64,000 nucleotides of DNA, taken from contig JAJYIQ010000001.1 in assembly GCA_021789995.1 (NCBI GenBank), positions 62,001-126,000 on the forward strand, in the 5' to 3' direction. Made by a program: the position numbers and the translations under genes. Positions 44,237 through 54,260 of this stretch are shown here, one piece after another. This stretch comes from a bacterium. GTDB lineage: Bacteria; Patescibacteriota; Microgenomatia; UBA1406; GWC2-37-13. Within the stretch, counting starts at the first letter, position 1, and each line of letters begins with the position of its first letter. The notes under the pieces are model-generated. The model saw only the letters and a list, made by a program, of their open reading frames with translations. It was not told the DNA's origin and made no database searches.

Positions 44237-46087
44237 TTATACCACCTTACGCCGGTTTCTGAAGATGCGGAAAGCGATGATTAGGATAGCTAAAACCAAT
44301 ATCATGGAAGCAATTTTTAGCGATAAATCATAATAATACGGAATAATTGTGATGGAAGTATTTAATAGGCTATTGCCGTTCACGGTGATCATAATTTGAC
44401 CATTTTGTTGTTTGTTTTTGACAGCGGCCGAATATTCAAGCGGAATTTCCTTTTGCTCATATGGCGCAAGGATGGGTATTGTTATTCTACTTTTATTTAA
44501 TTTTACGTTAGCGGAGTCTATCTCAACGGGAATATTCCAGGCATACATATTGCCGTCATTTTTGATGACTAATTTCGTCTGATAGCTTTGATTGTCGGCA
44601 ATAGTTTGGGGAAATTGCGGGTCGGATAGTGATAATTTCTGTTTTTCCGGCGGCATGATCGTGGTCGGTTTGACCAGAACATCATGCGATTTTTCGAATT
44701 TATACATCCCGGCGGGTAAGGGATAATCCGAGTGCTTGCCGTGGATGGCAAAAACAATATGGTTTAGATCAAAGGAGGAAAAATAATCGATGCCGGAGGT
44801 ATTTTGCCAGGTGGGGTCGACCGACACCCAGAGTTTTGTCTTTGGATTGTAATATTCCGGCCAGGAGTGAAGGATATCTGACGATAATGATAGTGGACGA
44901 AGCTGCGGATCCTGGGTGTATCCATAGCCTTCAATTTCCCGCGCCATAATTCCTTTTTCCCGGGCGGCGGCGACAAACAGATCGGTAAATTCGACGCAGA
45001 CAGCCTGATCGGGATGATTTAAAGCTCCATCTGCTCCTAACCGGATGTTATCGTTCTGATTTAGACGGCTGTAGTTGTATTTCAGATCGCCGATAACGAA
45101 ATTATAAATATCTTCGACAGTTTTAAATCCGCTGATCCGGCTAAGATTGGTGTCTGAAATTTGCCAATATTTTTGTGCCGACAGTAAATATTTTTGTTCA
45201 TTGGCTATCTCACTGCTGGTATAAGCCACCACTTCCGGACGCGGCTTGGAAAACGTTTTAATAAAAAGCTGCAAATCAATGATCTTGCTTTCCCGCGGAT
45301 TTAGATAATAACGTGCCATAAAATTGCCATCTTCATCACGGTAGACACTATCGGGTATTTCGCTTAAAGACTTCAGATATATTTTTTGGTAAAGCGTATC
45401 CGGAGGTATGGCAATTTCTGTTAATACCGGTATTAATTTAGGATTACTGATATGATAGGTCAGTTCGGTCTGGTAGATCTGGTTATCGCCAAAGACGGCA
45501 TAGATGGTTTTTGTCGGCGGATTGTTCCAGATGATTTGGCGTCCGGATGGAAGATTGGTGACCGAATCCGGTACAGGTTTGGCAATCGATATTTCCCGAT
45601 CGCTACCGGGCGGTAAATTAACAATAATTCTATAATTACTGTCGCCTTTATTCTCGATCGTCGGTAAAATCACTTCCCAGATACTGCCGTTTATTTGAAA
45701 AAGATTATCCTGATCAAAATTCAGATTAAAGTTATTGACAGAATTACGGCCGGTATTCGGTTTACTGAATTCCATATTAATATTGGTGCTGGAATCCTCG
45801 AAAGTGATTGTCGGAGTAATTGGTCCGTTGTCATCAGTCGCCGATAAATTATGGATCAGGAAATTTTTGGGAAAACTGATGGAAAATTTATTGACGTAAA
45901 TATCGGAACGGAGGTTAGTGATTTTTATCTGAAAATTGACGTGGGTATTTAAGCCGTTTTGCGACGGGGACAGGTTATAAGTAACCTGATAGTCGCTGCG
46001 GAAATCGGCGGCATGGACGATGAAGAGAGCAGGAAATATAGAGAAAAGAGCAAAGGAAAAAATTAATATAAAAAATCTTTTTAACAT
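44237..46087 (-). CDS. Secreted transglutaminase-like protein with C-terminal membrane helix
   Basis: 616 residues. A signal peptide (residues 1-26) is followed by a beta-rich N-terminal part (about 30-300). The transglutaminase core lies at about 320-430, with the triad Cys in QAVCVEFTDLF, His in LHSWPEYYN and Asp in VSVDPTWQN. A beta domain follows, then a membrane helix near the end (IASMILVLAILIIAFRIF). It would face outward, anchored at the C-terminus. Substrates could be cell-wall peptides or other surface proteins. It has TATAAT seven bases before the ATG. Confidence 0.8.
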   Translation of the reverse strand: MLKRFFILIFSFALFSIFPALFIVHAADFRSDYQVTYNLSPSQNGLNTHVNFQIKITNLRSDIYVNKFSISFPKNFLIHNLSATDDNGPITPTITFEDSSTNINMEFSKPNTGRNSVNNFNLNFDQDNLFQINGSIWEVILPTIENKGDSNYRIIVNLPPGSDREISIAKPVPDSVTNLPSGRQIIWNNPPTKTIYAVFGDNQIYQTELTYHISNPKLIPVLTEIAIPPDTLYQKIYLKSLSEIPDSVYRDEDGNFMARYYLNPRESKIIDLQLFIKTFSKPRPEVVAYTSSEIANEQKYLLSAQKYWQISDTNLSRISGFKTVEDIYNFVIGDLKYNYSRLNQNDNIRLGADGALNHPDQAVCVEFTDLFVAAAREKGIMAREIEGYGYTQDPQLRPLSLSSDILHSWPEYYNPKTKLWVSVDPTWQNTSGIDYFSSFDLNHIVFAIHGKHSDYPLPAGMYKFEKSHDVLVKPTTIMPPEKQKLSLSDPQFPQTIADNQSYQTKLVIKNDGNMYAWNIPVEIDSANVKLNKSRITIPILAPYEQKEIPLEYSAAVKNKQQNGQIMITVNGNSLLNTSITIIPYYYDLSLKIASMILVLAILIIAFRIFRNRRKVV

Positions 46088-46132
46088 AACATTGATTATA
46101 GAAGATTCACTCCATTCTCTCTACTCTATTCT

Positions 46133-49003
46133 TTATTCAATATTCCGAAGGTAGTCGGCAGTATACGAATTTTTCTGTTTTAGAATTCCTTTAAGCTCTC
46201 CCTGGTACACTACTTTTCCACCCTTGTCCCCACCGTCGGGACCCAGATCGATTATATACTGGCTATTTTTGATGATATCCAGATTATGTTCGATGACGAC
46301 GACCGTATTTCCGCGATTGACCAACTCATGCAACGTTGACAGCAGTTTTTCGATATCGTAGAAATGCAAACCGGTCGTCGGCTCGTCGAGAATATACAAT
46401 GTCCGGCCGGAATCCTTTCGTGACAACTCATTGGCCAGCTTGATTCGTTGTGCTTCACCCCCGGAAAATGTTGGCGCCGGCTGGCCCAGTTCGATATATC
46501 CTAAGCCGGTTTGTTTCAAAAAATGAAGTTTGGTGAAGATCCGCGGATGGTTTTGGAAAAAATCGCCCGCTTCCTCGACTGTCATTTTCAGGATTTCATA
46601 TATATTTTTGCCTTTATGTTTGACTTCCAATGTTTCCTGGTTATACCGCCTGCCTCCGCAGACGTCACATTTGATATAGACATCGGACATAAACTGCATT
46701 TCGATTTTAATTACACCGGCACCCTGGCATTTTTCGCACCGTCCGCCTTTGACATTGAAAGAAAAACGGGTCTTGGTAAAACCGCGGGCTTTTGCATCTA
46801 GGCTGTTGGCAAAGATATCACGGATTTCGTCAAAAAAACCCACATATGTAGCCGGGTTTGAACGAGGAGTCCGGCCTATTGGCGACTGGTCGACCAGGTA
46901 AACTTTGTCCAAATATTGGAAGCCTTCCAGCCGGGAAAATTCGCCCATCCGATCATGGAAATAACCGTCCAAATAATATTTTAAGGCCGGATAGAGTGTT
47001 TCCACAATCAGCGAAGATTTTCCCGAACCGGAAACACCGGTAACCGAAATAAGATTTCCGAGTGGCAAACGAATATCAATATCTTTGAGATTATATTGTT
47101 TGGCTCCTTTTAAAATGATTTCGCCGGAATTATGGTTGAAATGACGCTGATAAGCGGGTATTTTTCTTTTACCCGAAAGAAATTGTCCGGTCAGTGATTT
47201 TTTATCTTTTCTGATATCTTCAATTGATCCCGAGAATATTAACTTGCCGCCATTTTTTCCGGCATATGGGCCGAGTTCGACGATATGATCGGCCGATTCG
47301 ATCGTTTCCCGGTCGTGCTCCACGACGACGAGCGTATTGCCAAAAGCTTTTAAGTTATGAAGCGTACCTATCAAAGCGGAAACGTCTTTCGGGTGAAGTC
47401 CTATTGACGGTTCGTCAAGCACGTACAGTACGCCACTCAAACCCGTTCCGATCTGCGACGCTAATCTGATCCGTTGCAATTCCCCACCTGACAATGTTTT
47501 GGCCGTCCGGGAAATCGTCAGATAAGACAAGCCGACGTTTTGAAGAAAAATCAACCGGGTAACGATTTCTTTCAGGATCGGTTTGGCGATCTGAATTTCA
47601 TAGACGGATAATTTTAGCGGTAAATTGTTTTGCAGATAATTAATGCTGTTATTAACCGACTGATGGGAAAACTGGGCAATATTTTGTTTTTTAATCGTAA
47701 TCGCCAGTACTTCCTTTTTCAGCTTGTCGCCATGGCAACGATCGCAGACTTCTTCGCGCATGTATTTCTGGAATTCAAATCCGGCGTAGCCACCTTGATT
47801 GTCAAAATACCGGCGCTCCAGTTCGGTCGCGACACCATCAAATTTTTCATATATTGCCGTCATCTGTCCCTGGCGGTTAGGACCGGTGACCCGGTAAACC
47901 TTATCTGTGCCGTGAAGTATTATCTCAATCTCCTCCGGTGTTAGTTGGCCGACCGGCTTATTTAAGTCAATTCCTTCATCCTTTAGAGCAGTTTTCAATA
48001 GCCGTATATACCAGGTTTCGTGAAAAAAGAATTTATTGAAAGGCAGGATGGCTCCTTCCTCGATGCTTAGATTTTTATTAAGCAATAAATCCGGGTCGAT
48101 AGTGAAAATAGTACCGATACCTTTGCATTTTTCGCAGGCGCCAAGCGGCGAATTGAAAGAGAACATCCGCGGTTCGATTTCCGGTAAAGATATATTGCAA
48201 ATAGGACAGGAAAATTTTTCAGAATATAAATGGTCATTAAAAATGACCAGTCCATCGGATAAATTAAGGGCCTGTTCGACGGAATTGGCTAACCGTGACC
48301 GGAGATTGGCGACAAATATTTCGTCTTTTACCTGTTTATGGGTCACCGTTAAGTGGTCGATTTGGACATCAATTGTATGTTTATTTGTCTTGATAAGGTC
48401 GATATCGTCCTGCCGTAAGTCTTTTTCCTTGCCATCGATATTAACCCGGGAAAAACCTTTGTTCAATAGATTTTCAAACAAATCCTTGAATACGCCTTTT
48501 TTTTCACGGATGACAGGAGAATAAATAGTTAACGATACCGGTTTAATCTTGTTACCCTGAACCTGCCGAATAATCTCATCGATCATTTTTTTGACGATTT
48601 CATCAACACTCATTTTGGCTATTTCCGTCCCGCAGTTCGGACAATGAGGATGACCAATCCGGGCAAAAAGCAATCGTAGATAATCGTATATTTCTGTGAT
48701 TGTACCGACCGTCGATCGGGGATTATGGGTCGCGGTTTTCTGATCAATGGAAATAGAAGGCGACAGTCCGTCGATCGAATCAACATCGGGCTTATCCATG
48801 ATACCTAAAAATTGCCGGGCATAAGCGGAGAGAGATTCGACATAACGCCGTTGACCTTCGGCATAAAGAGTATCAAAAGCCAAAGATGATTTTCCCGAAC
48901 CCGATATGCCGGTGACCACAATAAATTTATTTTTCGGGATATCGACATTTATGTTTTGCAAATTATGTTGGCGGGCTCCTCGAATTTTTATCAAATCATT
49001 CAT
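46133..49003 (-). CDS. uvrA: Excinuclease ABC subunit A
   Basis: 956 residues from the ATG at 49003 ([20 protein letters not shown]); a TTG at 49045 would overlap the uvrB stop. Both ABC modules are complete: Walker [18 protein letters not shown] and [17 protein letters not shown], signature [12 protein letters not shown] and [12 protein letters not shown], Walker [11 protein letters not shown] and [10 protein letters not shown]. The zinc knuckles CPNC/CPIC and CEKCQGAGV ... CDVCGGRRY are present. UvrA finds lesions and loads UvrB. It follows uvrB in an operon. Confidence 0.96.
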   Translation of the reverse strand: MNDLIKIRGARQHNLQNINVDIPKNKFIVVTGISGSGKSSLAFDTLYAEGQRRYVESLSAYARQFLGIMDKPDVDSIDGLSPSISIDQKTATHNPRSTVGTITEIYDYLRLLFARIGHPHCPNCGTEIAKMSVDEIVKKMIDEIIRQVQGNKIKPVSLTIYSPVIREKKGVFKDLFENLLNKGFSRVNIDGKEKDLRQDDIDLIKTNKHTIDVQIDHLTVTHKQVKDEIFVANLRSRLANSVEQALNLSDGLVIFNDHLYSEKFSCPICNISLPEIEPRMFSFNSPLGACEKCKGIGTIFTIDPDLLLNKNLSIEEGAILPFNKFFFHETWYIRLLKTALKDEGIDLNKPVGQLTPEEIEIILHGTDKVYRVTGPNRQGQMTAIYEKFDGVATELERRYFDNQGGYAGFEFQKYMREEVCDRCHGDKLKKEVLAITIKKQNIAQFSHQSVNNSINYLQNNLPLKLSVYEIQIAKPILKEIVTRLIFLQNVGLSYLTISRTAKTLSGGELQRIRLASQIGTGLSGVLYVLDEPSIGLHPKDVSALIGTLHNLKAFGNTLVVVEHDRETIESADHIVELGPYAGKNGGKLIFSGSIEDIRKDKKSLTGQFLSGKRKIPAYQRHFNHNSGEIILKGAKQYNLKDIDIRLPLGNLISVTGVSGSGKSSLIVETLYPALKYYLDGYFHDRMGEFSRLEGFQYLDKVYLVDQSPIGRTPRSNPATYVGFFDEIRDIFANSLDAKARGFTKTRFSFNVKGGRCEKCQGAGVIKIEMQFMSDVYIKCDVCGGRRYNQETLEVKHKGKNIYEILKMTVEEAGDFFQNHPRIFTKLHFLKQTGLGYIELGQPAPTFSGGEAQRIKLANELSRKDSGRTLYILDEPTTGLHFYDIEKLLSTLHELVNRGNTVVVIEHNLDIIKNSQYIIDLGPDGGDKGGKVVYQGELKGILKQKNSYTADYLRNIE

Positions 49004-49041
49004 ATTAACAAAAATGTAACGGTTAACAATCGTTCTTAATT

Positions 49042-51039
49042 TCAACTTTTTAATTCGTTGACTTTATCTCTAATTTTTATTGCCAATTCGAAATTCATAT
49101 CATCGGCCTGTTTTTTCATTTCTCTTTCCAGTTTTTTAATGAACTTTTTTTTGTCGTAAGGAGTCAGCGATTCATTATTGATATTCTCAAGATAGTCGTT
49201 GATACCAATATGCAGCCGGTCATAGTCAAAATACGGTGTTTCTTCTTCGATAATCTTTTCCCTTATCGGTTTAGCGACATTTTTGGGTGTAATAAAATTT
49301 TCCCGGTTGTATTTCTCCTGATATTCACGGCGGCGATTAATTTCATCTATCGCCGACTTCATCGAACGGGTAATAGTATCGGCGTACATGATTATTTCTC
49401 CCGAGACATTGCGCGCTGCACGGCCCATTGTTTGCACCAGTGACGTCCGCGAGCGTAAAAAACCTTCCCGGTCGGCATCAAGGATGGCAACGAGCGTCAC
49501 TTCCGGAAGATCCAACCCTTCCCGCAATAAGTTGACGCCTATCAGGACGTCAAATTCATTTTTCCGCAGATTATCAAGGATATCAGATCGTTCAAGTGTC
49601 TGGATATCCGAATGTAGATAAGAAGTACGAATATTTTTTTCTTTCAGATATTCCGTTAAATCTTCAGCCGTTTTTTTTGTTAAAGTCGTTACCAGTATCT
49701 TCTGACTTTTTTCTACACGTTTCGCAATCTCACCCACCAAATCCAATACTTCTTGTTTTGCCGGTTTGACTGTGACCTTTGGGTCGACAATACCGGTTGG
49801 ACGGATAAGCTGTTCGACGACTTGTTTTGATATTTTTATCTCCCATTCATCCGGGGTGGCCGAGAAATAAATAATATGTTTCGGAACGGGATAAAATTCG
49901 TCAAACTTTAATGGCCGGTTATCATAAGCGGCTTTCAGCCGGAAACCAAAGTCGATCAGTGTTTTCTTCCGGGAAAAATCGCCATTATACATCCCCCGCA
50001 ACTGCGGCACCGTCATATGGGATTCGTCGATAAAAAGAAGCCAGCGGTCATCATAGGCTTGCTGAAAATAGTTGAGCAGGCTGTAGGGAGGATCGCCGGG
50101 GTGGCGGCCGTCAAAATATCGCGAATAGTTTTCGATACCGTTGACATAGCCCACCTCCTTAATCATTTCCAAATCATAATTTACCCGTCGTATCAACCGT
50201 TCCGCTTCCGTAAACTTCTTCATGCTCTTTAATTCATCCGACTCTTTTTTTAAATCGTTTCTTATCTGTTGCTCAGCCGACCGGAAAGCATTGGGATCCG
50301 TCATGAAGTGTTTGGCAGGATAGATAACTATATTTGATAATGTTCTTATTTCTTTACCGGTAAGAGTTTCAAATTTTGTAATCTGGCCAATTTTGTTACC
50401 GTCTATCAATATACTGAAACCGATATCCTCATATGCGGGGTAAATGTCTATATTGCCGCCGCGGATACGGAATGTACCCCTCTTAAATTCAAATTCCGAG
50501 CGTTCATACTGCAATTCTGCCAGTCTTTTACTTATATCCTTTATATTTCCGATATTCCCGACTTCCAGATTTAAAATGGACCGGCCGTATTCCGTTGGTG
50601 ACCCAATATTATATATGCAGGAAACGGATGCGACTACTATAACATCTTTTCTTGTCAAAATATTGGTTGTTGACTGTAATCGAAGTTTATCGATAAGTTC
50701 GTTGATTTCAGCCTCTTTTTCGATGTAAGTGTCGGTCGTCGGTATATACGCTTCCGGCTGATAAAAATCGTAATAGGAAACAAAATACGAAATGGCGTTT
50801 TCCGGGAAAAAATCGCGCATTTCCTGGTAAAGCTGGCCGGCCAAAGTTTTGTTATGGGAAATGATCAGGGTGGGCATATCAAGATTATTTATAACATTGG
50901 CCATCGTAAAAGTTTTGCCCGATCCGGTCACCCCCAAAAGTACCTGGTTTTTGTGACCTTCCCGAACACCATCTTCCAATTTCCGGATTGCCTGCGGCTG
51001 GTCGCCGGTCGGCTGAAATGTTGATTTAAGAGTGAACAT
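49042..51039 (-). CDS. uvrB: Excinuclease ABC subunit B
   Basis: 665 residues from the ATG at 51039 (MFTLKSTFQPTGDQPQAIRK). Helicase motifs: LLGVTGSGKTFTMANVI, SYYDFYQPEAYIP in the beta-hairpin, LFIDESHMTVPQL, and the later GVNLLREGLDLPEVTL and QTMGRAARNV. The C-terminal UVR domain ends FELAIKIRDKVNELK. UvrB opens the DNA at the lesion and recruits UvrC. A TATAAT lies 20 bases before the ATG, with an imperfect dyad (GTTACCAGTAAAC) between them that could be an operator. Confidence 0.96.
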   Translation of the reverse strand: MFTLKSTFQPTGDQPQAIRKLEDGVREGHKNQVLLGVTGSGKTFTMANVINNLDMPTLIISHNKTLAGQLYQEMRDFFPENAISYFVSYYDFYQPEAYIPTTDTYIEKEAEINELIDKLRLQSTTNILTRKDVIVVASVSCIYNIGSPTEYGRSILNLEVGNIGNIKDISKRLAELQYERSEFEFKRGTFRIRGGNIDIYPAYEDIGFSILIDGNKIGQITKFETLTGKEIRTLSNIVIYPAKHFMTDPNAFRSAEQQIRNDLKKESDELKSMKKFTEAERLIRRVNYDLEMIKEVGYVNGIENYSRYFDGRHPGDPPYSLLNYFQQAYDDRWLLFIDESHMTVPQLRGMYNGDFSRKKTLIDFGFRLKAAYDNRPLKFDEFYPVPKHIIYFSATPDEWEIKISKQVVEQLIRPTGIVDPKVTVKPAKQEVLDLVGEIAKRVEKSQKILVTTLTKKTAEDLTEYLKEKNIRTSYLHSDIQTLERSDILDNLRKNEFDVLIGVNLLREGLDLPEVTLVAILDADREGFLRSRTSLVQTMGRAARNVSGEIIMYADTITRSMKSAIDEINRRREYQEKYNRENFITPKNVAKPIREKIIEEETPYFDYDRLHIGINDYLENINNESLTPYDKKKFIKKLEREMKKQADDMNFELAIKIRDKVNELKS

Positions 51040-51103
51040 ATGTTTACTGGTAACCAATCATTATATCACTTTTTAGGGTAGAAATCTTGATTATCTATTG
51101 CAT

Positions 51104-51157
51104 AATTACGGATTACGAATAGCGAATTAGAAATATCCGTAATACGTAATTCGTAAT
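51104..51157. repeat. Second ATTACG-unit palindrome
   Basis: ATTACGGATTACGAATAGCG and its near-complement (ATCCGTAATACGTAATTCGT) form two arms around AGAAAT. It belongs to the same repeat family as 27268-27322. Confidence 0.6.
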
Positions 51158-51170
51158 GAACAATGAAGAA

Positions 51171-51803
51171 TTATTTTCGCTTGAGTTTGGAAACTTTGTG
51201 ACACACGTAATATGCGAGTAAAACGACCAATCCACCGATAATCACATATTCAAATTTCTGGTAGTACGGATGAAGAGAATCCCAGTTTTTGCCCAGAATA
51301 TAACCGATATAAGCCAGTATTCCCGACCAAATTAACGATCCGAGAAAAGTTAAAATACTAAAGCGCCAAAAACTCATGGCGGCCACTCCGGCCGGCAGGG
51401 ATATAAATGTCCGGATTATCGGTAAAACGCGCGAAAAAAAAGTAATTCCGCCGCCGTAATGACGAAACCACTTTTCCGAACGGTTATATTCGTTTTCGGT
51501 AATTAATAAATATTTACCGTATTTTCTGATTAGTTTGCGAACGACCGCTTCCTGACCCCAGAGGCCAAGCCAGTAGGCCAGGATCGAACCGAATAAATTG
51601 GCGAATGCACCGATAATGATGACGGTAATCAAGTTGAACTTATTTATCGACGCCAGATAGCCGGCAAAAGTCATCGTAATTTCCGACGGGATGGGAATGA
51701 GAGCCGACTCGGCCGACATCAATCCAAAGATACCTAAATATCCTGTTGCAGATATTATTGATATAATTATTGCAGTAACATTAGCGATTATACTTTGGAT
51801 CAT
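51171..51803 (-). CDS. DedA-family membrane protein
   Basis: 210 residues with about five membrane helices. The family motifs are visible: ESALIPIPSEITMTFAGYLA, the GAFANLFGSILAYWLGLWGQ segment, FFSRVLPIIRTFISLPAGVA and GSLIWSGILAYIGYILGKNW. DedA proteins are proposed lipid scramblases or transporters of undecaprenyl phosphate and help keep the proton gradient. Confidence 0.9.
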   Translation of the reverse strand: MIQSIIANVTAIIISIISATGYLGIFGLMSAESALIPIPSEITMTFAGYLASINKFNLITVIIIGAFANLFGSILAYWLGLWGQEAVVRKLIRKYGKYLLITENEYNRSEKWFRHYGGGITFFSRVLPIIRTFISLPAGVAAMSFWRFSILTFLGSLIWSGILAYIGYILGKNWDSLHPYYQKFEYVIIGGLVVLLAYYVCHKVSKLKRK

Positions 51804-51831
51804 TATAAATTAAAATTTTCAACTTAAAAAT

Positions 51832-52518
51832 ATGCTTTATGTTGTTGGAACTCCAATTGGTAATCTTGATGATCTTTCACTGCGTCAGGCAAAAACCATT
51901 TTATCTTCGGACATCATCCTGGCCGAAGATACCCGTTCTGCTCAAACATTAATTAATTATATAAAGAATGCCTATAAGCTACCAACTGCTTCCTACAAGC
52001 TAATTTCCTATTATAGGGATAATGAATTCGAAAAGCTACCACAAGTGCTGCAGTGGCTCACTGATGGAAAAAAGGTCTCCCTCATTTCCGAATCCGGCAT
52101 GCCGCTTATTTCCGATCCCGGTTTACTCCTGATTAAATCGGTGATTAAAAAAAATGTCCCTTTTATTGTCGTTCCGGGACCGACGGCGGTGACAACAGCC
52201 TTAATATATTCCGGTTTTAATCCCAAACATTTTCTGTTTCTCGGTTTCTTTCCCAAAAAATCATCAGAGATAAATTCTTTAATTAAGCAGTTAATTGAAA
52301 TAAATAAGATCATTCCGAAGACGGTTTTTGTTTTCTACGAATCGCCGAAAAGAATAAACAACGCATTACAGATTATCGGTAGTTCGCTGCCTGATGCCGA
52401 TCTTGCCGTTTGCCGGGAGCTAACCAAAAAGTTCGAGCAAGTGGTTCACGGAAAAGCAAAAGACATAGAGAAGCAGAATTACCGCGGGGAACTAGTAGTC
52501 GTTATGAAACTTCAGTAA
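51832..52518 (+). CDS. rsmI: 16S rRNA (cytidine-1402-2'-O)-methyltransferase
   Basis: 228 residues. The tetrapyrrole-methylase fold shows LYVVGTPIGNLDDLSLRQAK, ILAEDTRSAQTL, VSLISESGMPLISDPG, FIVVPGPTAVTTALIYSG and FFPKKSSE. The usual 'GTPxISDPG' appears as GMPLISDPG. RsmI methylates the 2'-hydroxyl of C1402 in the decoding centre. The C-terminal domain of about 50 residues is missing, as in many small-genome versions. Confidence 0.92.
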   Translation: MLYVVGTPIGNLDDLSLRQAKTILSSDIILAEDTRSAQTLINYIKNAYKLPTASYKLISYYRDNEFEKLPQVLQWLTDGKKVSLISESGMPLISDPGLLLIKSVIKKNVPFIVVPGPTAVTTALIYSGFNPKHFLFLGFFPKKSSEINSLIKQLIEINKIIPKTVFVFYESPKRINNALQIIGSSLPDADLAVCRELTKKFEQVVHGKAKDIEKQNYRGELVVVMKLQ

Positions 52519-52535
52519 ATACGTTCCATTTCCTC

Positions 52536-52565
52536 TTGCATAGACATATATCTATATTTTATAAT
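52536..52565 (+). promoter_or_regulatory. Promoter of the HNH gene, leaderless type
   Basis: A -35-like TTGCAT (52536-52541), an 18-base spacer and the -10 box TATAAT (52560-52565). The ATG at 52572 follows six bases later. Confidence 0.5.
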
Positions 52566-52571
52566 GGCGCA

Positions 52572-53033
52572 ATGTTCACTCCTGAATTTATTACTCCGGA
52601 ACTAATCCAAACAGGAACCGCTTCTTTATCCTTAGCTTTAGTTGCTGTAGGCGTTTTGTGCGCCCAGCAAAAAGAAGCGATTAAAAAAAGGGACGGCGAA
52701 AAATGCCAAGCTCCCTGGTCTCATACCTGTCAGGGTATGCTTACGATTCACCATATTGATCCTGTCAACGGCAAAAAATACGGTAACGGCAACGGTCACG
52801 GTAAACCGTCAAATCCCGACGACCCACAGAATTTAATTACGATGTGCGAATCCTCGCATTGTGAAATGAACATAGGGGGATTAGAAGGCATATACTCAGC
52901 AGAATTTAAAAGAAAAGCAAAAATGAATACGGAAACAGCGATGACTGAAGGCTGGAAGTTTCCCAATAACCCCTATGAAGTGGTAAATAACGATCAGTTG
53001 CTACAGGTTACTTCTGAGTCTGTTCGGCCTTAA
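52572..53033 (+). CDS. HNH-endonuclease-like protein with N-terminal hydrophobic helix
   Basis: 153 residues from the ATG at 52572. A hydrophobic stretch (about 17-31) precedes an HNH-like domain: AIKKRDGEKCQ, THTCQGMLTIHHIDPVNG with the paired His, and NPDDPQNLITMCESSHCEMN with Asn, Cys and the last His. The Cys pairs (C45/C53 and C101/C105 region) could hold zinc. HNH proteins cut DNA in restriction, homing or phage systems. A membrane anchor on an HNH nuclease is unusual; the stretch may instead be a buried helix. Confidence 0.65.
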   Translation: MFTPEFITPELIQTGTASLSLALVAVGVLCAQQKEAIKKRDGEKCQAPWSHTCQGMLTIHHIDPVNGKKYGNGNGHGKPSNPDDPQNLITMCESSHCEMNIGGLEGIYSAEFKRKAKMNTETAMTEGWKFPNNPYEVVNNDQLLQVTSESVRP

Positions 53034-53352
53034 CCATTTCTTCAGCCGAAGCGATGCCTTCGACGCTGCCGAAGCCGGCAAAACCGAGGGCACGGCCGAC
53101 AGCCGACGTTTCCGCCACTTCATACGGTGATTGCCGTTCAATTAATTTTGACGGATTAGCGGCGGAAATACCAGTATACGCTCCCTTGTCGGTGACGATG
53201 ACGGCTTTGACGACTACCTGATCGGGTACTGGAATAACCTCCGTCGAAATCGATTTGATATGGCCGCGCGCCAGTTCCAACCGACCGGCGACCGTCATAT
53301 AATCCCGCCCGTGGATACGGACAACATTAATATTGCTAGATGAATCTACCAT
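53008..53352 (-). CDS. Small single-strand-annealing/Rad52-like phage-type protein (tentative)
   Basis: 114 residues. The middle and end (VVVKAVIVTDKGAYTGISAA, then YEVAETSAVGRALGFAGFGS) match the ETxAxGRALxxAGxG signature seen in phage recombination mediators of the Rad52/ERF/Sak type and related ssDNA-binding proteins. The protein is about half the usual length, so it may be a mini-version or a fragment. The 3' end overlaps the convergent HNH gene by 26 bases. Confidence 0.5.
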   Translation of the reverse strand: MVDSSSNINVVRIHGRDYMTVAGRLELARGHIKSISTEVIPVPDQVVVKAVIVTDKGAYTGISAANPSKLIERQSPYEVAETSAVGRALGFAGFGSVEGIASAEEMVKAEQTQK

Positions 53353-53494
53353 GATTGTATTTTAAGGTGAGGGAGTAAAAACTTTGTAATAGGATTTTTA
53401 GGATGCTGTAAGTAAGGCATCTTCCATTACTGCGTTGTACACGGAAGATTTTTCAGTTTTCTTACTTCATCGGGATATTATATAATACTTTATC

Positions 53495-53568
53495 GGTCCC
53501 GTCGTCTAGCGGCCTAGGACAACTGGTTTTCAGCCAGTGAATCTGGGGTTCGAATCCCCACGGGATCA
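53495..53568 (+). tRNA. tRNA-Glu (anticodon UUC)
   Basis: 74 bases. Acceptor GGTCCCG pairs with CGGGATC (one G-U), discriminator A. Anticodon stem ACTGG/CCAGT encloses TTTTCAG, giving UUC. Confidence 0.93.
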
Positions 53569-53689
53569 CAGAAATATATTCTCCCGCTTGATAACCGCAG
53601 CGAGCAATTATCCAATAAAGTAATAACTCACTCCACCTAACTAAATTCTCCATGTAAAAAAAATGTTCATGATTTCATAATACTTTACT

Positions 53690-54235
53690 TGAAACCTCGG
53701 GCGTCAGCCCGAAGGAGGCAAGTTTCTTCCAGAATCTTCTCGGTTGAGAGTATACTGGAGAAATGAAATTTGTAAAATTGCCTCATTGTGTTTACTATTG
53801 CGATTACCATATAGCGATTACAACCAAATACCGACATCAATGGTTGAATGAGGGAATTTTTGCGTATCTTAAGATCAAACTGATCGAAATACGGAAACAT
53901 TATCCCCAGATTGACTTCAAAGAAGTCAATTTCGACAAAGATCAGTCAGACCATATCCACCTTTTAATATCCATCCCACCAACTGTTTCTGTTGGTTCAA
54001 TCGTTCGGATAATCAAGAGCAATACCTCCCGAGAATTAAAGCAAAAATTCCCATTCTTCAAAACTTTGTACTTTGGAACAGATGGTATCTGGTCTGATGG
54101 GTACTTTGTTTCAACCGTTGGTGTCAATGAGCAAACAATCAGAAACTACATTATTCTTCAAGGTCAAGAAGATTCTGGACAAGCTCTGCTTGACCTCTCC
54201 GAAAAACCCCGAGCGTAAGCTCGTGGGTTATTTAT
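53690..54235 (+). mobile_element. IS200/IS605-family insertion sequence
   Basis: One transposase gene bounded by two imperfect hairpins that mark single-strand ends. The left hairpin is CCTCGGGC-GTCA-GCCCGAAGG (53695-53715). The right one is AACCCCGAGC-GTAA-GCTCGTGGGTT (54205-54229). No TnpB follows, so it is of the IS200 type. Exact cleavage sites are not fixed here. The element lies downstream of tRNA-Glu. Confidence 0.8.
53763..54218 (+). CDS. tnpA: IS200-type Y1 transposase TnpA
   Basis: 151 residues, normal length for IS200 TnpA. The HUH motif is HIHLL (about residue 60) and the catalytic Tyr lies in NEQTIRNYIILQGQ. The N-terminus (VYYCDYHIAITTKYRHQWLN) is the usual family start. It cuts and joins single-stranded DNA at the hairpin ends. 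The frame is intact and the stop lies inside the right hairpin, so the element may still be active. Confidence 0.92.
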   Translation: MKFVKLPHCVYYCDYHIAITTKYRHQWLNEGIFAYLKIKLIEIRKHYPQIDFKEVNFDKDQSDHIHLLISIPPTVSVGSIVRIIKSNTSRELKQKFPFFKTLYFGTDGIWSDGYFVSTVGVNEQTIRNYIILQGQEDSGQALLDLSEKPRA

Positions 54236-54260
54236 ATATATATGATATAATAACGTCCTT

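Noticed and set aside
51040-51056. LexA-type box before uvrB (GTTACCAGTAAAC dyad)
   Set aside because: It shares only TTTAC with the CTATTTACGC repeats at lexA. It may bind some regulator, but there is no support for an SOS link.
53462-53653. Minus-strand frame of 63 codons across tRNA-Glu
   Set aside because: It reads through a clear tRNA gene and has no start signal.
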